Assembly: GCA_944381185.1 (NCBI GenBank)
Contig: CALWKE010000001.1
Coordinates: 186,001 to 250,000, forward strand
Length of the DNA stretch: 64,000 nt
Source: an uncultured Clostridia bacterium
GTDB lineage: Bacteria > Bacillota > Clostridia > Christensenellales > UBA1242
Reading direction: 5' to 3'
In this document: positions 15,832 through 24,310 of the stretch, piece after piece
Position numbering within the stretch: the first letter of the stretch is position 1
Layout: every line of letters begins with the position of its first letter
Position numbers and translations under genes: made by a program
Notes under the pieces: generated by a model
The model's database searches: none
Seen by the model: only the letters and a program-made list of their open reading frames with translations
What the model was told of the DNA's origin: nothing

Positions 15832-17255
15832 TGAAAACAGATTATGAAGTTAATATTGGTCTTGAAATTCATGCAGAACTAAAAACTAAAACTAAAATTT
15901 TCTGCTCTTGCAAAAACAGTTTTGGTGACAAGCCAAACACAAATGTTTGCCCTGTTTGCATTGGTCTTCCGGGAACACTTCCCGTAACAAACAAACAAGC
16001 GGTTATTCTTGCCATTCGTGCGGGGCTTGCTCTTGGTTCAAGAATTTCCCCTCACCTGCTATTTGACCGCAAACATTACTTTTATCCAGACCTTCCAAAG
16101 GCCTATCAAATTAGCCAAGACAAACTTCCACTTTGCATTGGTGGCGGGATAAAACTTGATAGCGGAAAATTTGTTAGATTCAATCACATTCATCTAGAAG
16201 AAGATGCCGGAAAACTTATTCACGACACATTTACTGACCAAACATTTATTGATTATAACCGTGGTGGTGTGCCACTTATTGAATGCGTTACCGAAGTTGA
16301 CCTTTCATCTGCTGAAGAAACTGTTGAATTTTTAACAAAATTAAGACAAACTCTTATATTTGCTGATGTTGCAAATTGCAAAATGGAACAGGCAGGCATG
16401 CGTTGTGATGTTAACCTTTCAGTAAAAAAACATGGTAGCAGTGAACTTGGAACAAAAGTTGAAATGAAAAACCTTAACAGTTTTAAGTCAGTTTATGGGG
16501 CAATTAAATATGAGATGAACAGGCAGATTGAAGAACTTGAAAAAGGTGGAAAAATTGTTCAAGAAACAAGAAAGTGGGACGAAACTAAAGAAATAACCAC
16601 TTCAATGCGAAAAAAAGAAGAAAGTAAAGATTATAGGTATATGCCTGAACCTGACTTTATTTCAATCAATATTTCCCCAAAAGATATTGACAAAATAAGA
16701 AATACTCTTCCAATGATGCCGGAAGAAAGGTTTAAAAAATATACAGAAGAATATGGTCTTCCTGAACAAGATGCAAATCTTTTGATATCTGAAAAAGATT
16801 ATTCTGATTATTTTGACAACTGCCTAAAACTCTTCTTTGAACCAAAAACAGTTGCAAACTGGATTATGACCGACCTTTTAAAACTTTTAAAGAGTGCAAA
16901 CTTTAATACACTTGAAGATATTATTAGCGAAGAATATCTTTGCATAATTTTAAAACTTCTTGCAGATAAAAAAATCACCCGTCCCGTTGCAAAGGAACTT
17001 TTTGAAAAAACCATTCAAACAAAAAATAACCCACTAGAAATTGCAAAAACCGAAAAAATGCTATCAACCATTTCTTCTGAACAAATTTGCAAAATTGTAG
17101 ACCAAATTATAGCCGAAAAACCTGAACTTAAATCCGAATACAAAGTTCAGCCAGACAAGATTACAAACTTTATTGTTGGTGGCGTTATGAAACAAACACA
17201 GGGCAAAGCCGATGCAACATTTATCAAAGATTATGTTTCAAAAATCATGAATTAA
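15831..17255 (+). CDS. gatB: Asp/Glu-tRNA amidotransferase subunit B
   Basis: 474 residues. Kinase/transferase subunit that activates the tRNA-bound Asp or Glu and binds the tRNA. EVNIGLEIHAEL at the start, the zinc-type cysteines of FCSCKNSFG and NVCPVC (about residues 24-46), and the C-terminal YqeY-like helical tail (about 330-474) are all present. GGAGAAGG precedes the ATG. An AsnRS gene is also present at 44229, so whether this complex serves Asn, Gln or both is open. Confidence 0.96.
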   Translation: MKTDYEVNIGLEIHAELKTKTKIFCSCKNSFGDKPNTNVCPVCIGLPGTLPVTNKQAVILAIRAGLALGSRISPHLLFDRKHYFYPDLPKAYQISQDKLPLCIGGGIKLDSGKFVRFNHIHLEEDAGKLIHDTFTDQTFIDYNRGGVPLIECVTEVDLSSAEETVEFLTKLRQTLIFADVANCKMEQAGMRCDVNLSVKKHGSSELGTKVEMKNLNSFKSVYGAIKYEMNRQIEELEKGGKIVQETRKWDETKEITTSMRKKEESKDYRYMPEPDFISINISPKDIDKIRNTLPMMPEERFKKYTEEYGLPEQDANLLISEKDYSDYFDNCLKLFFEPKTVANWIMTDLLKLLKSANFNTLEDIISEEYLCIILKLLADKKITRPVAKELFEKTIQTKNNPLEIAKTEKMLSTISSEQICKIVDQIIAEKPELKSEYKVQPDKITNFIVGGVMKQTQGKADATFIKDYVSKIMN

Positions 17256-17266
17256 ATTTTAAAATA

Positions 17267-17296
17267 AAAAGAGAGGTTGAACCTCTCTTTTTTGTT
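17267..17296. terminator. Terminator after gatB
   Basis: AAAAGAGAGGT, loop TGA, ACCTCTCTTTT with further T. Convergent with the cupin gene, and can serve both. Confidence 0.85.
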
Positions 17297-17297
17297 T

Positions 17298-17640
17298 TTA
17301 ATTAAAAATCACATCGTCTTGTGGATTGAATTTTGGGCAGTCAATCAAAATTGCGTCAAACTCACCTTTCAAAACTATACTTTGTTTTCTTTTCAATCAC
17401 AAGCATTTCATTCTTTTTTAATTCAACCGTTTTTCCATCAATTAAAAAAGTTGCATGACCATCAATCAAAAAATATGTTCTGTTTGATAACTTATTTAAC
17501 ATTACAGGATGCTTGCCATTAAGGTGGGTCTGAACAACAGAATAACCAATATCAACACTTTCATCAAAATAATTGTCAACAATGTAACCTTTTTCAACTT
17601 CAACACTTGAACTTTTAACAAGTTTTTTAAAACTTTCCAT
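17298..17640 (-). pseudogene. Small cupin protein, single-base frameshift
   Basis: The frame from 17640 encodes a cupin barrel (HLNGKHP near residue 40, YFLIDGHATFLIDG) and stops after 92 aa just past KYSFER. Removing one base from the AAA run (17367-17369 on plus) restores a continuous reading through FDAILIDCPKFNPQDDVIFN to a TAA at 17298, about 113 aa, a more natural cupin end with its last strand. GAGGAG precedes the start. It may therefore be a disrupted gene or a one-base sequence error; a truncated but functional 92-aa form is less likely. Ligand unknown. Confidence 0.65.
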
Positions 17641-17646
17641 AACTCC

Positions 17647-18225
17647 TCAATTTAAAAAAGACAATAACAAATCAAATTTACTATATCCTGAACCACTATT
17701 CAAATGTCCACCATTATCAACCACAATTTGCTTTGTTGCAATGGTTTCAGCAAATTCTTTTTCAACATCAAACTTAACATATGGGTCATTATTTGAATAG
17801 ATTGCAACAATATCACTGCAACATTTTTTAATATTTTTCAAATCTTCTGTTTTAAGATACATTGATCCATTAACATTGTCATAGTCTTCGTTTAATCCAA
17901 AATAATTGTTAAAGCCTGCAACAAACACAAGCCTTTCAACTTTAATTTTGTGCTTAATTAAAAATTTGCAAACAAAAATTGGTGCAATGCTATGAGCAAA
18001 AATTATTGTTTCTTCATTAATTAGTCCTGCATCAACATAAGACATTAAAACTTTTTCCCAATTATCAAAATTTTGAAAGCCAACGCCCGTTGGAAATTGT
18101 GGAACGTAGCAAATTGGCTCTTCTTTTTCATCTGTTTTCATTTTTTCAATTTCACCAGCAAGCCAAGGAAACCAATTTGCATAAGGTCCAGAAAATGAAC
18201 CATGAATAATAAAATAATTCTTCAT
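17647..18225 (-). CDS. RBBP9/YdeN-like serine hydrolase
   Basis: 192 residues from the ATG at 18225, chosen for GGAGC 5 nt upstream; the seven extra codons above it lack a site. Small alpha/beta hydrolase: IIHGSFSGP at the oxyanion strand, the nucleophile Ser in FAHSIAP (about residue 80), Asp in NNDPYV (about 145) and His in NGGHLNSGSG (about 172). Members cleave esters or amides of unknown natural substrate. It lies 6 nt from the cupin start, so they are likely one transcript. Confidence 0.8.
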   Translation of the reverse strand: MKNYFIIHGSFSGPYANWFPWLAGEIEKMKTDEKEEPICYVPQFPTGVGFQNFDNWEKVLMSYVDAGLINEETIIFAHSIAPIFVCKFLIKHKIKVERLVFVAGFNNYFGLNEDYDNVNGSMYLKTEDLKNIKKCCSDIVAIYSNNDPYVKFDVEKEFAETIATKQIVVDNGGHLNSGSGYSKFDLLLSFLN

Positions 18226-18249
18226 AAATGCTCCTATTAAAAACAAAAC

Positions 18250-18278
18250 GCAAAGATAACATGTATCTTTGCATTTTT
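18250..18278. terminator. Terminator after DUF1858 gene
   Basis: GCAAAGATA, loop ACATG, TATCTTTGC, with T-rich flanks on both strands. Confidence 0.8.
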
Positions 18279-18280
18279 GT

Positions 18281-18493
18281 TTATTTATTTAAAAATTCGT
18301 TGATTTTGTCAAGCATAAGATCGGTGTCTACACCATGAACCATTGCTGCTTCTTCAAGAGTTTCCATTTGGCTCATTGGGCAACCAAAGCAGTGAAGCCC
18401 AAAACCAATCAAAATATCTTTAACATTTGGGTTGAGCCTTAAAAGTTCACCTATTTGCATATCTTTTGTTGCTTCTATTTTCTTTTTTTTCAT
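18281..18493 (-). CDS. DUF1858 redox-disulfide protein
   Basis: 70 residues. The conserved core is I-G-E-L-L-x2-N-P, GFGLHCFGCPMS with the CxxC pair near residues 34-37, then E-T-L-E-E-A-A. This domain is common in anaerobes, often near hybrid-cluster proteins, and is presumed to be a small redox carrier. Its ATG overlaps the stop of the 792-aa membrane protein (TAATG), so it is coupled to that gene. Confidence 0.85.
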   Translation of the reverse strand: MKKKKIEATKDMQIGELLRLNPNVKDILIGFGLHCFGCPMSQMETLEEAAMVHGVDTDLMLDKINEFLNK

Positions 18494-20871
18494 TACCTAT
18501 TCTCCTTATATCTGTTCATTGCGTCCATAAGCATTTTAAGCTCTTTTTCAATTCGTTTAGATTGACTTTGTGACAAGCCTTCTTCACTCTTTCTCATAAG
18601 TTTTTCAGCTCTTGACAAAACTTCATCAAACTCTTTGTCGTCTTTAATGGTAAGTGACTCATCAAAAACCTGTTTCTTTGGTCTTCCCCTGCCACGAGTT
18701 GCAGATTTTTGTGCTTGAACACTCTTTTCAACCTTTTCTTTTTGTCTTTTTAAAGCAGGTTCTACTTTGCTTTTTGTTGAAGGCTTTTTCTTTGTTTCTT
18801 GTGGTTCTTCTTGAACTACATCTTCTTCATAAGGGGTGTTAAACCCACCATTATAATTTGCATAACTTTGATCATACATAGTTTGATTTTGAACTCCATA
18901 ATTTTGATTATATCCCGTGTAGTTTGGATAGCCATAGCCCGCATAATTTGTGTTTTGATAAGGGGTTTGATTTACATTATAGCCATAACCATAATTTGCG
19001 TAGTTTTGATTTTGTTGAGCATTATTATATGGGTTTTCTTGAGTATAAACATTATCTTGCGCAGGAATTTGATTTTCTTCTTCAAAAGTATTATTTGAAT
19101 AAAGCCCACCTTTAAGTGAATTCAAAATATTATCTGTGTTGTCATCTGCTGAAAGCACATTGATATCTGCACCCGCACTACCAAATGATGTTGGTTCATC
19201 ATTTACTTCAACACTTTCTTCTTGCCTTTTTCTGCGTGCAAATGGTTCATTTTTTTGAATTTCAACCCCACCATTTGCTAATTTTGACCTATGTTTTTTA
19301 AATCCACCAACAATTGTTGTATAGTCTGTTTGTTCATCTGCTCTGTTTTCGCTTAAATCATTTGCAGTTTCTGTTTCTTCTTTAACATCTTTCTTTTCAT
19401 CATCTATCATGCCAAAGTCACTATCAGAAACATCTTCAATTACTACTTGTTTTTTTTTATTGTCGCTTTCGTCAGAAACTTCAGTTTTTTCGGTTGTAGA
19501 ATTTTCAATTTCAACGCTTGATTGTTCGCCATTATTATTTTCTAATTGGTCCTGACTATCTTTATTTTCTTCACCCTTTACGCCTTCATCATTTGAATTA
19601 TTGATTTCAAACTGTTTAAGTGAATCAAAAATATTATCACTACTATCGCTACCATTGTTTTCTTCATTATTTTGAGAAGGCTTATCTTCAGAATCTTTAT
19701 CTGAATTTTCTTCACTGCTTTCTTCGTTTTCTGACTTTAATTCTTTTAATTTCTCTTCATCTATTTTAGCAATCTCTTTGTCAGTATCAATAAAATTATT
19801 TGAATTCTTTTTGATGCTTGACATATCTTGCATCATTCCGCCCAAAACTTCACTGCCATTACTTGCCACTGAAAACGACTTTAACTCTTCAGTTGAACTT
19901 GACACATTATCATCTTTAATAACATAGTCGCTATCAACATTTATATATGGAAGAGAATTTGAACTTGCTGGAACTTCATTTATAAGTTTTTCAACATCAA
20001 TATTTTTCTTTTTAAACACATCATATTCATCGAGTAAATTTGTCTTTTTTGCAGGCTTTAAATGTTTGTCACTCTTTTCTTCACCATCAGCATCTTCAGA
20101 GGTTGTGTTTGATAATTCTTCAGCATTTTGCAAATCATTATCTTTAACTTCACTTTGTTCTTCTGGTAAATCTGTTTTTGTTTCTTGATTTTCTTCAAGT
20201 GATTCGTTATTTTGCTCTACTGCTTGAGTTTGAACAGAAGTATATTGAACTGCATTAGCCTTTGCAAACTTTTCATCAAGAAAATCAATTAGTTCATAAT
20301 ATGCTTCAATGTCACTTTTATAAAGCTGTTGCTTAACCGATGTATAAAGAAAATAGAATATTTTCATTACAAACAAAACAATAAGTGGCAAAACAAGCGA
20401 TTCACCAATAAGGTAGAATGTTATTGTTTGAGTGTTACCATAATATGCAAAATTGAACACCAACAAAACAATAAAGATAAATGATATATAGGCTTTCATG
20501 AATGATTTGCCTTGATTGAGCACACCGCCATTGATTTCAACATCAAGTGCTTCTCTTCTTGAAATATAATCTGAAGGTTTGCCACTTTCTGATTTTTTAA
20601 ACTTTTTAAAGCCATGATAAAAACCTGAAGAAATACTCTTCACTCTTTTATCAATCATTTCGTCATTAATTGATAAATTTGAATTATTTTTTAGATAATT
20701 ATACAATTTAAATGAATTTTTGTAAAATTTACGCTGAAAGCTGTTAAGAAGAGCCAAGCATACCCAAATCAAATAAATTGCAAGTGCAATTAGTGCACCA
20801 TAAACAAGCCTTTCGGTTGTAATCAAACCCACTATAACTTTAAAAAAGGTTATTAAATAATCATACAGCAC
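18493..20871 (-). CDS. Membrane protein with acidic, prion-like and AT-hook segments
   Basis: 792 residues, GTG start with AGGAGG 8 nt upstream. The N-terminus has a membrane helix at about 22-43 and two more at about 126-175. Residues about 215-560 are Asp/Glu/Ser/Asn-rich and probably disordered. Residues about 605-690 are a Tyr/Asn/Gln/Gly-rich low-complexity stretch (NYANYGYGYN, YGYPNYTGYN) like a prion-like domain. Then follow a basic Lys-rich segment, the AT-hook-like RGRGRPKKQ near residue 732 and a charged C-terminal helix of about 50 residues. I know no named family. The sequence suggests a membrane-tethered DNA- or RNP-contacting scaffold; that is inference. Confidence 0.75.
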   Translation of the reverse strand: MLYDYLITFFKVIVGLITTERLVYGALIALAIYLIWVCLALLNSFQRKFYKNSFKLYNYLKNNSNLSINDEMIDKRVKSISSGFYHGFKKFKKSESGKPSDYISRREALDVEINGGVLNQGKSFMKAYISFIFIVLLVFNFAYYGNTQTITFYLIGESLVLPLIVLFVMKIFYFLYTSVKQQLYKSDIEAYYELIDFLDEKFAKANAVQYTSVQTQAVEQNNESLEENQETKTDLPEEQSEVKDNDLQNAEELSNTTSEDADGEEKSDKHLKPAKKTNLLDEYDVFKKKNIDVEKLINEVPASSNSLPYINVDSDYVIKDDNVSSSTEELKSFSVASNGSEVLGGMMQDMSSIKKNSNNFIDTDKEIAKIDEEKLKELKSENEESSEENSDKDSEDKPSQNNEENNGSDSSDNIFDSLKQFEINNSNDEGVKGEENKDSQDQLENNNGEQSSVEIENSTTEKTEVSDESDNKKKQVVIEDVSDSDFGMIDDEKKDVKEETETANDLSENRADEQTDYTTIVGGFKKHRSKLANGGVEIQKNEPFARRKRQEESVEVNDEPTSFGSAGADINVLSADDNTDNILNSLKGGLYSNNTFEEENQIPAQDNVYTQENPYNNAQQNQNYANYGYGYNVNQTPYQNTNYAGYGYPNYTGYNQNYGVQNQTMYDQSYANYNGGFNTPYEEDVVQEEPQETKKKPSTKSKVEPALKRQKEKVEKSVQAQKSATRGRGRPKKQVFDESLTIKDDKEFDEVLSRAEKLMRKSEEGLSQSQSKRIEKELKMLMDAMNRYKENR

Positions 20872-20950
20872 AATACAGGCCTCCTATCTATAATACATTT
20901 TTAGTTTAACATATTGTGCAAAAAAATACTAATAAATTATGCATTATTTT

Positions 20951-23900
20951 TTAAATTTCTATTAATTTTTGGCAATCAATAAAACATAGAAGTTTTTTTG
21001 TTACCTGCTTTTGTAATGCTTTTTGAATAACATCAGCATAAAGATTTAATTGAAATGAATACTTTTTAATTTTTTCATCTGTAATTTTGCCCGTTTTATA
21101 ATCAAGCAAAATTAATTCTTTTTCATTTAAAACAAGCAAATCAATAACACCTTGCAAGATAAAATTATCACTGTTATCAGCCCCTTCAAAAATTTGTTTT
21201 GCATTAATTTTTGCGTAAAATTCTCGCTCTTTAATAACTTTATCATCTGTTTTTATTTGGTTAAAAAATGGAAGTGCCAAAACTTTTAAAATAACATTTT
21301 TATCAACTAATTGCCTTTCACTATCCGTTAATTTTTCATTTAAAATTAACTCTAATTGTTCATCAAAATTTTTGTTTTGAAATTCAATATTTTGAAATAC
21401 TTTGTGATAAGCCGTTCCCCTTTTGGCAGATGAGTTGTTTTTTAAATTATTTTCTTCATCAAAAAAACTATTTTCATAATCCTCATTCTCATCTTCACCA
21501 GTCAATTTTTCAATCATTAACTTTGACGCTGATGACTTTAATGGAACAAGTGTTGAAGCATTAAAATTATATTTAAAAGGTTCTTGCCCATCACTTTTAG
21601 CAGTTAGCAAAAGTTCTCTTTTTTCACTTTTTGGAACAAATAACAAATCTTCTAAAATGTAGTTTTCAAAATTAATATTTTTATCGTGCTTCCCTGAAAG
21701 TTCTTCGGTTATTATTGGTTCAAACCAATTAATATATGCCTTTGGATAATCTGGAAATTTTTCAAAAAGTTTATTGCTATCTTTAGTGCAAACAACAAAA
21801 AGTTTTTCAATCGCACGGGTCAGCCCAACATAAAGAACTCTTTGTTGCTCTTCAACAAGCCTTCGCTTTTGCGTTAATCTTATTGCAGACATTGGAATTG
21901 ATGTTTGTTTTGTTCGGTTTTCCAAGTCAAAAAAATCTATTCCCGCCCCTAGTTCTTCACTAAAGAGCAAACTGCCATAAGTTGATTTTAAGTTTATGTT
22001 ATTTGAAGTGTTTATGTAAAACACAACTTTAAATTCAATACCTTTTGACGCATGAATTGTCATCATTTGAACAGCGTCACCACCGCTTGATTTTTCAATT
22101 TCAAGCATATAGTTTTGATAATCAATAACAAAATTTGAAACGCTTACATTTGGAAGTGAAATGACAAATCTTTTTATGTCATTATACGCATTTTCACCAT
22201 CAACACCCGAAAGGTAAATTTCATCTAAATTAAATTCATCAATAACCATATTCACAAAATCTTGCACCAAAACAAGTTTTGCTATCCTTGAAAATTTATT
22301 TAATTTTTCTTTGAAAAACTCAAGTTTTTTGTTAAGTTTTTCATCTGATAAATTTTCCGCAAGAGCCACACACTCATAAAATTTTAAACTCATATTGAGT
22401 TTTCGAATTGAAACAAGTTCTTCATCACTAAAATCAAACATTTTACTCTTTAAAACCTTAAAGAGCAAAATATCATCATTGGCACTTACAGATAATTTTG
22501 TAAAATTGATTATTTCTTGAATATATGTTTTTTCAATTAAATCATATTTTTCACTGCTAGACAAAGGAATGTTATAACTTGAAAGTATTTCTGTGAACTT
22601 TGAAATCTTTTCATTTCGTGAAGAAATTAAAATTGCAATATCTTGATAGTTGTAATGACTTGGATTTTTTGGATTAACCAGTTCAGCAATTTTGCCCGCA
22701 ACCAAGTTTGCTTCCGCAATGATTTTTGAAGTTTCTTCACTTTCTTGCTCTTCGTGATTTTTAACTGAATAAACTCCTTTAGCAAGTGGTTTTTCATTAT
22801 TTTTACCTTTTGCATCAATATATAATAAATTTATGCTTTTTTCATTATCTAAATTACTTTCACCCGCAATAAATTTTGCTTCGTTGGCATAATCAATACT
22901 TCCGAATTTTTCCGTCATAACACCTGAAAAAACTCGGTCGACAAAACTTAAAATCTTTTTATCACTTCTGAAATTAGTATTTAATTTTAACGCTTCAGCA
23001 TCTTTGCTTGCTTTGTAATCATTATAAGTTTTTATAAATATGTCAGGGTTACAAAGCCTAAACGCATAGATGCTTTGCTTGACATCTCCCACCATAAACC
23101 TGTTATTTGAAGACGACACCCTTTTAATTATCTCTTCTTGAACTTCATTTATGTCTTGATATTCATCAACAAAAACATATTTATATTTTTCTTGAACCGC
23201 TTTTTTTATTGCGTTATTATCCAAAATTATAAGTGCATATTTTTCAAGGTCATTGAAATCAAGCACGCCCATTTCTCGCTTTAAATTTTGATAAGATTCT
23301 TCAAACTCTTTTGTTAGATTATAAAGCATTTCAATATGTTTTTTTGCCTGAACAACACCCATTAATAATGTTTTTTCATCTGCGGATATCATGTTTGACT
23401 TTAAGTCTTTTAACAGGTCTTTTGTGTCTACAATAAAATTATTAACTTTTAAAATTAAATCCTCATTTTTTCCTTCAAACTTTGCATTTCCATATATACT
23501 TATTTCAAACAAATTTTTTGCATTAACAAAATATGAATTAGAAAATTTTATCGTTTTAAACTTTGATGAAATTTCAACCAAAAATTCATAGGCTTTTTGC
23601 TCATTAAAGTTTAAGCAAAGTGTTTCAAGTTCTTCTGCCTCTCTTGCAACATCACTGCAAACCCCTGAAACATAATTATTTATTATAACTGCACATTTAT
23701 TCTTTGATAAATCACCTGAATATGATGAGTTTAACGTTTCATTAAACCACTTTTCACCACTCACAAGTGCTTTTAAAAAATTATCAAATCTTAAAATTGC
23801 CCTTCTTAAATTTTTGTCACTTCGTTTGCTCTGAAAAATCTCAAAAAGTTCAAAATAGTCTTCATCAACTTTTCTTTCTTTTTCTTCAAAAAGATTTGTT

Positions 23901-24310
23901 AAAATTCTATCTTTTAAAAGTGAACTTTGCTTGTCATCAATAACCGAAAAGTTTGGTTCAACAGACGCTTCATAAAAATAGGTTGAAATGAGTTTTGAAC
24001 AAAACACATGAAGGGTTGAAATATCACTTGACGATACCTTGCTGATTTGTTCAAGCAAAAACTCATCTGGTTCTCTTTCAAGCAATTTTTGTGTAAGTTT
24101 TCTTCTCATATCACTTGCAGAAGCATTGGTGAATGTGACAACTAAAAAGTTTGATATTGGAACTTTTTTTTGAGTCATCAAACGAATGATTTTTTCAATC
24201 ATAACCGTTGTTTTTCCACTGCCCGCTGAAGCACTGACAATTAAGTTTTTATCCTTACTGTCAAGAACCTTCTCTTGCTCTTCTGTCCACTTAACGACTT
24301 TTTTATCCAT
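20951..24310 (-). CDS. addA: ATP-dependent helicase/nuclease subunit A
   Basis: 1119 residues. UvrD-type helicase plus RecB-type nuclease of the AddAB complex that resects double-strand breaks for recombination. Walker A is SASAGSGKTT near residue 27, the Walker B region FVDEYQDIN near 377, and motif VI VLYVGLTRAIEKL near 820. The C-terminal nuclease motif LLDYKTGK is near 1080. Its start overlaps the end of addB by 8 bp with GGAAG upstream. Confidence 0.95.
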   Translation of the reverse strand: MDKKVVKWTEEQEKVLDSKDKNLIVSASAGSGKTTVMIEKIIRLMTQKKVPISNFLVVTFTNASASDMRRKLTQKLLEREPDEFLLEQISKVSSSDISTLHVFCSKLISTYFYEASVEPNFSVIDDKQSSLLKDRILTNLFEEKERKVDEDYFELFEIFQSKRSDKNLRRAILRFDNFLKALVSGEKWFNETLNSSYSGDLSKNKCAVIINNYVSGVCSDVAREAEELETLCLNFNEQKAYEFLVEISSKFKTIKFSNSYFVNAKNLFEISIYGNAKFEGKNEDLILKVNNFIVDTKDLLKDLKSNMISADEKTLLMGVVQAKKHIEMLYNLTKEFEESYQNLKREMGVLDFNDLEKYALIILDNNAIKKAVQEKYKYVFVDEYQDINEVQEEIIKRVSSSNNRFMVGDVKQSIYAFRLCNPDIFIKTYNDYKASKDAEALKLNTNFRSDKKILSFVDRVFSGVMTEKFGSIDYANEAKFIAGESNLDNEKSINLLYIDAKGKNNEKPLAKGVYSVKNHEEQESEETSKIIAEANLVAGKIAELVNPKNPSHYNYQDIAILISSRNEKISKFTEILSSYNIPLSSSEKYDLIEKTYIQEIINFTKLSVSANDDILLFKVLKSKMFDFSDEELVSIRKLNMSLKFYECVALAENLSDEKLNKKLEFFKEKLNKFSRIAKLVLVQDFVNMVIDEFNLDEIYLSGVDGENAYNDIKRFVISLPNVSVSNFVIDYQNYMLEIEKSSGGDAVQMMTIHASKGIEFKVVFYINTSNNINLKSTYGSLLFSEELGAGIDFFDLENRTKQTSIPMSAIRLTQKRRLVEEQQRVLYVGLTRAIEKLFVVCTKDSNKLFEKFPDYPKAYINWFEPIITEELSGKHDKNINFENYILEDLLFVPKSEKRELLLTAKSDGQEPFKYNFNASTLVPLKSSASKLMIEKLTGEDENEDYENSFFDEENNLKNNSSAKRGTAYHKVFQNIEFQNKNFDEQLELILNEKLTDSERQLVDKNVILKVLALPFFNQIKTDDKVIKEREFYAKINAKQIFEGADNSDNFILQGVIDLLVLNEKELILLDYKTGKITDEKIKKYSFQLNLYADVIQKALQKQVTKKLLCFIDCQKLIEI

